Positions 25,401 to 35,815 of a stretch of DNA of 64,000 nt are shown here, one piece after another. This DNA comes from Liolophura sinensis (taxonomy: Eukaryota; Mollusca; Polyplacophora; Chitonida; Chitonidae), in contig NC_088302.1 in assembly GCF_032854445.1 (NCBI RefSeq), positions 16,611,338 to 16,675,337 of the forward strand, in the 5' to 3' direction. A program made the position numbers and the translations under genes. The notes beneath the pieces were generated by a model, which saw only the letters and a program-made list of their open reading frames with translations, searched no databases and was not told the DNA's origin. Each line of letters begins with the position of its first letter. The stretch's first letter is position 1.

Positions 25401-28400
25401 TCACATGATAAATTGTTTTCACAGTTTATAAAGCATATAGATAAAGCGTTTGTTTTGTAAAACAGAAGGCAAACTGATTTGACTTTTTCAAATATGTTCT
25501 GTGGAATGTACTTTCTTAAATACAGTTAATTTGTTTAGAGAACTTTAAATGAGTTATTACTTCTTCACGGTGTTTGTGAGACTTGATGGATTTGTTAGTT
25601 TACTGGGCTGTGTCATTTACCTGGATTTTATAATTAAGTTGTTTCTTTACCATGTTATTTGTCAGACTTAATTGAGTTGTTACTTTTATAATCCCATTTG
25701 CCTGACTTAATCAAGTTGTTACTTTAATACACTGTGTGCCTTTAAATTTGTCAGACTTTTATTGGAGTTTACATGTAGCTTTATTATGTTCTTTGTCAGA
25801 ATGAAAAGCTCATTCGGTGATGGAGATACAAGGGTGTGTGGTGCTTCACGACCAGGTGTCATTGGAGATTTTCTTAATGACTGTCTTAACGAGAAAAACA
25901 AACAAGCCACTCAGGTAAGACCAAAATTCAAATTATTAAATCACTATAGTATTGAAGTTTTTGCTTTTGCAATCATCTTTTTTTTTTCCCCCAATATGCC
26001 CTCGTTTACTTCTCATCCGTACACTTGATCTTAATTGTATAAATAAGACAAGACAAGCATAAAAGAAATAAAGAAATGAATCATTTGAAATCATCAGTGA
26101 TTTATATGAGCATGTACATGTTAAAGCCCATGTAGATTGAAATTTCATCTGAAGCACAAATGTATGGTTGATTTAGTGCATATTTCATGCCAACAGTCGG
26201 TGCACATTGTACTCCGCAGTGCAGGTTTATTTTGATCAAAAAGATTCTCTGAGGGGAAACATTTTTATAGTGTTCTATGTGCTGTATACACATACACTGT
26301 GTACATGTATGTATGCTATTAAAAACAGAATGGTCCAGTAGATAAGGTTACAGAGTTGATGTTCTACAGTATTAAATGCGTCTGTGTGCACACTAGTCCC
26401 ATCCGGACTGAAGTCTTTACTTGGATGGTACATGCAGGCAAAGGATGATTGTTCAAGATAAACCATGTAGGTGTATAAAGACTGATCAGCCGATCTTTCC
26501 ATCTGATTCCATCGTACAGAAAGTCTGCAACAATATCATAATGACTTCTTTATTTGGCGAGTGTATGCTTAATATGCAGTGTGTATCCAAATTATTCTAA
26601 TGAAAAAGTAAAAAATGATTTTTGAGCAGGCATATTTTTACATACGATTTATTGCAGCAGAGATGGAATATGCTGGAATGCATGATTTTTTTAAAAATGG
26701 TTCATTCTTTTGTGCACACTCAAGAAGACATTCGTTTAAACTACTCAAATAAAAAAAAAATCATCTCGTTGATAGAATCTAGGAAAATGCCATGCTGTAA
26801 TTAAGTATTAAATACCTTCATTTCCAACTGATTTTTCAAGATTTAACATAATTAAATTTTGGGGGGTAAAAGCAAGCGGCGAGGTCACGTTTGATTTCAT
26901 TTTGGTGGCTTAATTCATTTATGTATACAAGTACGGGCTTAAACATAACAGTGAAATTTGCATTTTAACACTGCATTTATACATTTACATTTGTTAAAGT
27001 AGAATTGTTCTACTTAGTTGGGGTTTTTTTTGTGAATTTCGTTTTCATGAGGTTCTAATCAGTGTAAAAATACACTGGATTCTTGCAGATAAAGCACTGG
27101 GACTCCCTGTTGTGTCCATTCAAGTACATATATGTGTGTTATTTCCCATCTAATTAGCTTGCCAGTACAAACTAAGGAGAGGTTTTGTGAAAGGGTGATC
27201 AGATGTTGTCCATGGTAGTGTTAGTGTCCAGTGTAGTTAAAGGTTTTGGTCAATCCTAGGGTTGCAGTGGCCAACCATACATGTACGTGTAGTACACAGA
27301 TAGCCAGTCATCAGTAGCGATTTGCATATCAAAGACGAAGGAAGTTTTTTTTACCTCATAGCTCAACATTTCCTCAGCCATTCACAGGGATACAGTTTGC
27401 CACTCATAGTACATGGCTTGCCAAATGCAGTTTGCTGTTTGCATTTCAGAGACCTCTGCAGTAATTTTGTGCACGAACTCCCAACAGTATCTGTTACCAC
27501 TGCAATGATTTACAACTACATAATATACAAAGTCACTGCTCTGCAACCCTAATTTTGTAATAATTTTGGCCTTTCTTGTTGATTTAATTTTAAAATCTTG
27601 GCTGTCTAATTAGAGAATAATATCTGTGTATGACAGTGTCAGTCGTTCTACTTTATGTTGGTTTAGAGGTCAAGATTTGAAAGTATCACATGACGTGAAT
27701 TATACAGTTTTACGAACTGCTCAATCAGGCGAGGTCCCGGTATTCTCTGAATGCCTTGTTCTAATGTACTGGTTACAATTCGGTAATATTCTCATTTCCC
27801 ATCTAATTGTAATCTGTTGATGGCACATGGTTACAATCCGGTAATGTTCTCATTTCTCATCTCAATCTCATTTCCCACCTCAAGTCCAGTTCATGCTGGC
27901 TTCCTCTCCAGTCATACAAGACCTGCCGATGGTCATGGGTTTCCCCCACTTTACCCCCACCATACTGGCCACCGTGGTATAAGTGAAATATTCTCAAGTA
28001 TGCCGTAAAACACCAATCAAATAAATAAATGAATCATTTCCTGTCTAATTGTAATCTGTTGATAGCACATGGTTACAATCCGGTAATGTTCTCATTTCTT
28101 ATCTAATTGTAATCTGTTGATAGCACATGGTTACAATCCAGTAATGTTCTCAGGATTATGCGACATGTGGAATTCAGCTCATGGCAAACGATTGTGGGTT
28201 TGCGGGTGTTGGCGCTAGGACGAGGAGGTCTCAGTGGGCACATTCGTCCGTCAGCTCACTACAACTCGCCCGGTGGAACGTTATTGATGCGTTTGCGGAC
28301 CTGTTCCGTGTTGAGCCGCCTAATGTGGAGTTCTAATCCGATCTCTGCTGGGCCCTGATCCAACCTTAAGTGAATTACAGCTAATGACTGGCCCCCAGGT

Positions 28401-31400
28401 AGTCTGTGTAACCCACTGTACATGGTGTATTATGTAAATGTAGATATCTGTAGTCGGTGGATGTGACTCAGTATCATAGCAGTTACATTAATGTTGGTTT
28501 TGCTTGTTCGTATACTGGTACATCTGTTTCTCTCAAACTTCATGGCATGCCAAAATTGATTTGCGCTCAACTGGTACATGTACATGTAGACTGTCTATAT
28601 ATCTATATGTAGCTTTTATGTTGGTAACAGTGATGCAGTTTTCTTTATCCTCTGAATATTCATTATGATATGCTGGAAAACATAAATAAATCATACACAA
28701 TCAGTTATTAGGGGGACAGTGCATTTCCACTATTATCTTAAATAGCTATTAACATGTCATGAGACGTCATTTTAAATCAACATCAATAGTTACACACAAA
28801 AGATGGTGTTCCCATTGTAACAGCATTACAATGGATTACACAGGAAAACCTGTTCTTGTGTAATGTTTTTCTTCGTTTTTTGGGGGTTTTTTTGTTTTTT
28901 GTTAAAGAATGTGTTTTATGATATACGTAGCAAGGAAAGGTTAATGCCAAAGGGTAAAATTTTATTTTATTCTGTATGATTTTGGGAAAATTTCAAAGAA
29001 CACAATCAGCCCTAATAAAACGTTAAGTCAGAACTCCGAACATTTAATAGTAGGCCACTGAATGGAGTGTAATTTTATTGTAGTGCTTCTTGGTTTAAAC
29101 GGTCACCGTATTCAATGCATAATGTTGAAGGAACAAAGATAGACAGTCTGTTGTACATGTACGTGTATCTCACTACGCTGCCCAATTCAGGAAAACCTGG
29201 CTCATGCCAGTTCATATACAATTCCAGGCACCCTACGGTTTTTTTGTCAACACATTAGTATAAGCTATGGGTCAGCAGGTCAAGTATAAAAACAAACATT
29301 AGTCAGATTCGTGATTCGGTAGAAATGAAAAAGCTTTGTTCTGAATTGAGTCAGCCCAACCTTGAGCTCCTAGATGCCATCATCGGTACTAACAGTGCAT
29401 GGGTCATTATTGTAGTACTGTACATGTATAGGCGCCTGGTGTGTGCACTGACCATTAATAATGTTAATCTGACTGATGGCTCTGGGGTTGGAACATAATG
29501 CATTACTTCCCAGTAATCCAGGCCAGCTGTATGTGTAAAATCTAATTGCCTTGCTGGGGCCTCTCCATGGTGTGCAGTGTTACTTTTGTCGAACCTGACA
29601 AGTCCATGACACAACCAGCTGGCTATTTTCTCCCATGCAGCCAGTTTCAAAATTACCTCTCAAATTTGCCTGCCAGGGAAATTGAACCATTTATGGCAAT
29701 TGACCAACATTTTAGACCTTTAGCAGGCCGATTCCCTGCCTCAGGTCTGCTTTTGTGTAACATGTAAACGTCACCAATTATGTGAATCACCTACACACAC
29801 AAATGTCACAACAGTGATGCCAATTTGTAGTGACCAAAATTAATTCTTATTATTGTCATATTTGTTAGGCAGAAAACTCGTGGTATATGCACCCCTAATG
29901 ACTCCATGTCAGTCATTACCTGCTTGATAGTGGTTACTGTTATTTGCCAAACATCCTCCCACGATCATGCTGGCCATCGTCCTATAAGGGAAATAGTCTT
30001 GAGTATGTCATAAAACACCATTGAATTAAGTAAATAAATTAGTCAAACACAGCAGCAGCGAGTAGTAGAAAGGCAGAATGAAGACTGTAGAATTTACAAA
30101 TGGTACCAGTATGCCAAAAAAAAAAACCCAGTAAGAATGAAAGAAAGTGTTACCGGGCAGTCAAACTAATATGTGGAGAATTAAATCCTTTAGTTTCCAA
30201 ATGAAATGATTCAATTTGAATTTAGTGGGAGTGGTTTACAAATGATATGGAAAAGATAATAATGAAAGATCAGCGAAAGTATGCTGAGAATTGAACTCTT
30301 TAGTTTACGGATAAAATTTGATCTTTGAAAATACCTGTATTAGGTGTTTACTTCTCTCTTCTTCCCCCACAGAATCTATTGTTCTGTTCCGTGAAGCTGT
30401 CGCAGGACTTGGTTGCACCTGTTTTTGTGGTTAGGTGGTTTAAACCACATGGTATAGGTTAAAGGTTGTAGGCTAGTCAAGTATTAGTTTTTTTGAAGAG
30501 TCTTCATCCTTACCTGGTAGGCCCACTCTTGACACAAGTAGGCATTCGGTGATGGAAACATAAATAGCATCCCCTTATGCAGGTGTCATTATTATTATGG
30601 TACATTCTTTCATTCCTCCACAGCAGTCCTTGTTTCTGACAAGCTTTACATGTACAGTTCTTCATACAAACTACATATAAACCTGTTGTCATATCCATAT
30701 GTATGTTGTTCCACATGTTCATCTATATCAGGAAAGAAAAGAAAAATTGCCATACGATTTTGAAGTCGGGGAGACTTTTGGCCTGAAAGGCCACCCTCCT
30801 TCCTCTGTTGTCATAACACTGAGTGGTGAGGGGAGTTCAAAACCTAGTGTCATTTCCCCTCATTCCAGTCAGATATGTTCAGTAAAATTAAATGTTGGTC
30901 AAAGTCCCAACTTATTGAAAATAAATGAAGACTTGAAATAGTATGTGTTGTATAAGAACTGGTATGGCATTGTTTATTTTGCATGCGTATATCTACTTTA
31001 TGTGAATAATGTTCATATGTAATGCCTGGGTATTGAGTACAGTGTTGTGTATTTTGTGTTGTGACCTTTTTGGAATAGCCGTATTTTAAAGGTTTAAGAT
31101 ATTTTTGTTCTGGGATATATAATTCTGAATCTTCCTCTGCTGGAATCAGATTGTTACATGTAACTTCAGAGGGCAGTAAGTTATTGCATGTATTGGCTTC
31201 TATCATGAATTCACCACTTGGCTGTGCTCATGTAAAGAATACATTTAATGTTATGACAAGATTTTGACGCATGCATATCAAAGATAAAAAGATGTAAGTA
31301 AATGTAGCTGCCACATTGATAACATTTAATTTTTTCTGTATGTGGTTATTGATTCACTTTGCAGAAGTCAGCTTTCAGGAAAAGCTACATTTAGAGATAT

Positions 31401-34400
31401 ACAGTGTATTCAGGTTCCTATCTCATTGCTGTATTTGTAGAAAATGTCTTCAAATTTAAGAAGTTTTCAGATTTGAAATCAAAACATTTGCTAATACATT
31501 TTCTTTCGTCTCTCACTCAATACAAGACTGATACTTGTGCACCGAGTTATTGCTCATCGTATTTACATTTTGTTATCAGACTTCTTCACATGACACTCCG
31601 AATGCGAGATCTTTGGAAGATCTGAAGTCTGAGGAAACTCCAAGATCTCTGGAAGCATTCCAGACCTTAGGCCAAGGATCTCAACATCGATCTTTAGATG
31701 CATTGAAGGTTTTGAGCAGGGAATCTCAGCAGGGATTTACAGATGCCATGAAAATCTCAAGTGGGGAATCTCAACGGGGATCTAGGGATGCAGTGAAAAT
31801 CCTGAGTGGAGAATCTCAACAGAGATCTACAGATGCAGTGAAGGTCCTGATTGGGGGATCTACAGATGGAGCGAAAATCCCAAGTAAGGAATCTGTGCAG
31901 GAATCTCCAGATGCAGGAAAAATAACGAGTAGGGAATCTCAACAATGTTCTATGGATTCCATAAAAATTCTCAGTGGGGGATCTCAACTGGGATCTATGG
32001 ATGCCGTGAAAATCCTGAGTGGGGGATCTGAGAGTAGATCTAGGGAAGCTCTAAAAACTGTGGCATCCCATCCAGAAGCTACAGAAGCCCAGAAGACTTT
32101 GAGTGGGGGATCTCAACCAGGATCTATGGAAGCCCTGAAGAACATGTTGTTCAGATTACAATCTGAGGCTTCAACTACCCAGCAAGAAGGCTATGAAGAG
32201 AGAGATATGGCTGTACGGTGTAGAGATTTGGCAGTCCAGTGTATCCAGGTACTTTTTTGATTCCTTCAACATGTTTTCATTGATGTGACTTCTTCTTGTA
32301 TTTAATGCTTTTATTTTGTATTTCTAATATTGAAAAAAAAAGTTTGTTCATGTGACTTCATCTAGAATTAATTGCTTTTATTTTAAATATCTAATTTTGA
32401 AAAAGATTTATGTGATATAAGCTAGTACTATGTAGTATAAAAGCAATTTATCATTGGAGGACATAATGCATTAAATTGGCTTGTAGGATTTACCCATTGT
32501 GTTGTCTAACCTATTTTGTTGTCTTACGACTAGCCGAGAATGCAAAAATGCAGTAGACTAGAAAACGTTTGTTTAACCCAAAATATCTTGACGACAAAAC
32601 GCATTACGATGTTTGCTGTAAATAGCCTCTTTCATTAATGCCTAATGTCAAAATGACAAAATGGCTTCACCCAAATACATAACTGTACACCTGCGTTTAA
32701 TACAGCTTGTCCTTAAATGATGAATTACATTATGACATGTATGATAGCTAAATGTTTTACTGCATTTTTAAGTCATTCAGAAACTGGTGCCCATTTTGCT
32801 ACATGTACAGAGTCGGTGTGCTGTAATCAAATACGTGATAGAATCATTACTTATAGGCATGATTGTTTTCGTTAAGTAGGATGCTATTAGGGTCCGTAAT
32901 TGGATGTTGTTCACCTCATTTGTTGCATTTTATTTGCGTAATCACTACATGTATGTCAGGCTATGTCAATTTACTGAAGGATCTTAAGTAGAGTAATTTA
33001 ACAGACGGCAATAATCACACGTCTGACTTCAAATTACCCTTTCAGATTTAATAAGGGTCACACAGGTCAACAAGCCTGTGCGCCCTGACATTTTAAACAA
33101 TGTTAAAAAAGATCATTACTAAGCTGTCAGTGTTGAACTTAATTTCCACGTAATTCCATTTCATCAATCATGTATATACCAATTACTCAAACTTGTGTCC
33201 GTAGTAGCTGATATTTTCTATTTTTTTATTGTTTTATGCTATACTCAAGAATATTTCACTTACACTTTCACTTGCATGAAGACATTTATGGTGGGATGAA
33301 ACCAGGCAGAGCACAGGAGAAGCCCACAACCATCAGCAGGTTGCTGGCAGATCTCCGTAATATTTTTATCAGTCCCAATTACATACATTCTTCTGGTTTT
33401 CCTTCATCTGGTCCCAGTATATAGTTTTATAACCATTATTAGGGTTGTCTTGTTACCCTCAGGACAATATATTCATTAATATTTTCTTCTGGATTAAAGA
33501 TATAAATTACAAGTGACAGTATTCATTATCTTCTGAAACTAAAAAGTTTAGGGGCTACAAGCTTATTTGCATGTATATTTATTTGTTTTCTTGTCAGTTG
33601 TATAATACAGTACTGTCAAGTGTTAGGACACACAAATATTGGTTCAGCCTCAGCCACAGATATGGAACCCTATCGATTTCTCAGCCTGCACTGACTGTGA
33701 GGGACTTGGTGCCAATAACTGAGGGACAACACTAATGTGGCCTTACATAAAGTTCAATTGAAATTCTTTTGCATTCCACCATCATGGCATACACGTTGAG
33801 CTTGCTTTGAGGGGTGAAAATCTGTGTCACATAGGAAAGTTTGTCAGTTGTTTACCAGAGGCCTTTGGTTTATTCATAGCACTCTGGATTCCTCCTTGGA
33901 CATTTTCGATGTGAAACCGGCAGCCATTGCAGAAATAAAATTATTGAGTGATGCATTTAACCTTTTAAATACCAAGCAAATGAAGAAATGTATAACTGTA
34001 ATTATTATAATTATTATTGCCAAAGTATTTTCACTAAAAGCAGAGTAACATACATGACTGACTTGCATATCTTGTAATAACATTGTACTGTTTTCTCTGT
34101 AGATATTGTATGTCATTTGTTTATAGATAGATGATGTGGATGATGTGATAGACCCAGACAGATTATCTGTGGCTGATGACTTTAACACGGGCCCAGGGGC
34201 AGAGTGTTTAGAGAGGTAAGAGGTCACTGAATGCTAAGGCTGATAGTGATTGATGTGAAGACATCATCTCATTGTTCTTTTATAACCACTAGAGTATGCA
34301 TGTGACCTTACCACCCATAATATAAACAGACCAGTAACTTAACGGTGGTGTTGGAGGGGCCTCGCTGGCTCAGATGGTTGCAGTGCTGGTTGGCTGCGAC

Positions 34401-35727
34401 TGTCAGGCCCTTCACCAGTGAGATGGCCTGTTTGAATCCAGCAACAACTTTGTATTGCCATATTTCAGGGGATAACCATCACTTATCTGAAATCATTCAT
34501 TGAAGAAATGATGCCAGAGATTTTTGGCATAACAGCGGTCGGCAGAAATCCCATTCAATTTTTGCTATTATTTCAGAACAAATAATTACCTTTCCCAGAA
34601 TATCGTCTGTGGATGTGTTATTATTCAGAATCTGTCATAAAGTTCATTAGATTTATATTGCGGGTCCCATTATAACTTTTTCACAATAAATGATATTAGA
34701 ATCATGCTAACACTATAAATAGTACTAGTACATGTGTACTAGTCTGATATTTTCTATCATAGCCTCTTAGTCATTCAGTAATGAGCAGCATTTAGTGAAG
34801 TCTTTGACATGATATCTGTTGTTGTTACCGACAGACTGGAAATGATCACATTTCTGTCATGTATTCAGTTGTGACAGTACCAATGATGATATTGCATGTA
34901 TTTGCTTAGGTGGAGGCAGAGACAGTTACTTTTGCTATGGTTTTGAACAGCAAAAAATGTACACTGTTCATCTCTCAATTCTCCTAGAACTTGTTATTTT
35001 TTCAAAGTGTTAACTTTTTGACAGGCTGTATGATGTGTATTATGATCATATTATAGTATAGCATCATAACAATGTTTGATCAAATTGTGAGCTTCTAAAA
35101 CATTCATGAAAGCAAATTGTTTCCATGTTGCAGTGAAATAATCATTTTCTGTTCAGTCATCAAAAGCTGATTAATTAGATTATGTAGTATGGTTGTTCAT
35201 CAGCATTGTCAAAAACTCACATGATTACAATTTGTCAAGAAGATCCAAAAAGTTGGGAAGGCCATGAAAAGTGTTGCTAAAGAATATGTTGATTTTTTTT
35301 ACTTCAAATTGAGGCATGAAATATGGATGTGCTCAGGAAATCACAGTTGCATAGGCAGCCCTCAGTAATGAAGTAATAGTATTTGTTACACTCTTAAGCA
35401 TGGATGTGTCTGATATATCCAGTCTTCCTCTGCACTACAGTAGTTCTTGTTTGGACACATAAAGTTGCAGGCTAGAAAGACAAAAAAAAGAGGGAGAAAA
35501 AAAATCAAGAAGAACGAAAGAAGATATGAACTAGGTATTTCAAGAATGAAATAGAGAGCCATAAATATGCAAGCGGAAAAAAATGTTTTATTGAAATATT
35601 GATTGACGGTTTCTCTTGCAGAGCCTTGGTTCATCTGTCACGTTTGAAGACCCTGGTTCAGAGTAGCGCATTTAACCCGGAGCCCAGAAACAAGTCAACT
35701 TTCAACGCCTTGCCTTCCAATCCGTAA
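19481..35727 (+). CDS. LAS2 (C18orf54)-like serine-rich protein, eight coding exons (about 981 aa)
   Basis: Exons are 19481-19946, 20422-21663, 24625-24733, 25800-25914, 30732-30881, 31580-32248, 34127-34215 and 35622-35727. Phases agree through to TAA at 35725-35727 (2946 nt). An in-frame TGA at 19433 supports the chosen ATG. The N-terminus holds GPKILYGKREYSSASEALED, a short ordered motif. The middle is Ser/Pro/Arg-rich and low in order, with two PSW[LI]ED motifs in exon 2 (PSWLEDLDSS, PSWIEDIVGS). Exon 6 carries 15-residue tandem repeats. Exons 7-8 are a short conserved-looking tail (ALVHLSRLKTLVQSS). I assign it tentatively to the LAS2 family (lung adenoma susceptibility protein 2, function poorly known) from the N-terminal motif and the synteny. 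The exon 5 end is the least sure: 30881 gives the right phase, but a stronger donor lies at 30940. Confidence 0.6.
24011..24090 (+). repeat. tRNA-like SINE head in intron 2 of the LAS2-like gene
   Basis: ACCCAATAGCTCAGATGGCA resembles box A and CCGATTTCAAATCCCC resembles box B. It is followed by unrelated sequence and then the 22-base repeat at 24127. It is not a plausible functional tRNA. Confidence 0.4.
24127..24206 (+). repeat. 22-bp minisatellite, about four units
   Basis: Units start with CACTTGAACACCTGG and continue with ATACAT. The first two copies are 22 bases and differ at one site; the third and fourth are more diverged (about 20 bases). Confidence 0.8.
24391..24593 (+). repeat. 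SINE family A copy
   Basis: Head GGGGCCTCTGCAGGCTCATG, core TGTTCAAGTCCAGCTCAAGC, CCTCCCACCATAATGCTAGT and ATAAGTGAAATGTTCT, then an AAATAAAATAAAT tail. Intronic in the LAS2-like gene. Confidence 0.75.
24975..25120 (+). repeat. Degraded interspersed repeat (family C-like), paired with 33773-33930
   Basis: It shares CATTCCACCAT, GAAAGTTTGTCAGTT, TTACCA and GGTTTA words, in the same order, with the copy at 33773-33930. The middle words also resemble the body of the element at 9738. Confidence 0.45.
27770..28155 (+). repeat. 58-bp minisatellite interrupted by a SINE
   Basis: The unit contains CTAATTGTAATCTGTTGATG, GCACATGGTTACAATCCGG and TAATGTTCTCATTTC. Copies or part copies lie at 27770-27870 and, after a SINE at 27878-28034, at 28035-28155, where two near-identical units follow each other at a 58-base step. 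Confidence 0.8.
27878..28034 (+). repeat. SINE family A copy inserted in a minisatellite
   Basis: CAAGTCCAGTTCATGCTGGC to the tail CAATCAAATAAATAAATGAA. The head is absent, and minisatellite units flank both sides. Confidence 0.8.
29946..30040 (+). repeat. SINE family A 3' fragment
   Basis: CATCCTCCCACGATCATGCT, GGCCATCGTCCTATAAGGGA and CATAAAACACCA, then an AAATAAAT tail. The 5' part is missing. Confidence 0.65.
31700..32150 (+). repeat. Coding 45-bp (15-residue) tandem repeat in exon 6 of the LAS2-like gene
   Basis: About nine to ten imperfect units of the form ILSGGSQ(x)(G/R)S(x)DAVK, for example ILSGESQQRSTDAVK and ILSGGSQLGSMDAVK. Period is a multiple of three, so the frame is kept. 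Units differ by substitutions and by partial units (GGSTDGAKIPSKES), which shows recent expansion followed by drift. Confidence 0.85.
33226..33355 (-). repeat. SINE family A copy, minus strand
   Basis: On the plus strand it reads TTTTATGCTATACTCAAGAA, TATTTCACTTA, GTGGGATGAAACCAGGCAGA and CATCAGCAGGTTGCTGGCAG, the reverse complement of the family A core. The tail is lost. It lies in intron 6 of the LAS2-like gene. Confidence 0.65.
33773..33930 (+). repeat. Degraded interspersed repeat, second copy of 24975-25120
   Basis: CATTCCACCATCATGGC, GAAAGTTTGTCAGTTGTTTA and GGTTTATTCATAGCACTCTG match the order of words in the copy at 24975. Confidence 0.45.
34352..34450 (+). repeat. tRNA-derived SINE head
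   Basis: CTCGCTGGCTCAGATGGTTG holds a box A-like TGGCTCAGATGG, and CCTGTTTGAATCCAGC holds a box B-like element. It is close to the head at 9738. It lies in intron 7 of the LAS2-like gene. Confidence 0.6.
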
Positions 35728-35809
35728 TGGGACATCTATCATGACTACAGCGAATGAAAACGTCTTCCATAGCAGAATTTATTGACTGGATTATAGATCT
35801 ACCATCAGT

Positions 35810-35815
35810 AATAAA
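35810..35815 (+). terminator. Probable polyadenylation signal of the LAS2-like gene
   Basis: AATAAA lies 83 bases after the TAA at 35725-35727, on the sense strand. Confidence 0.6.
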
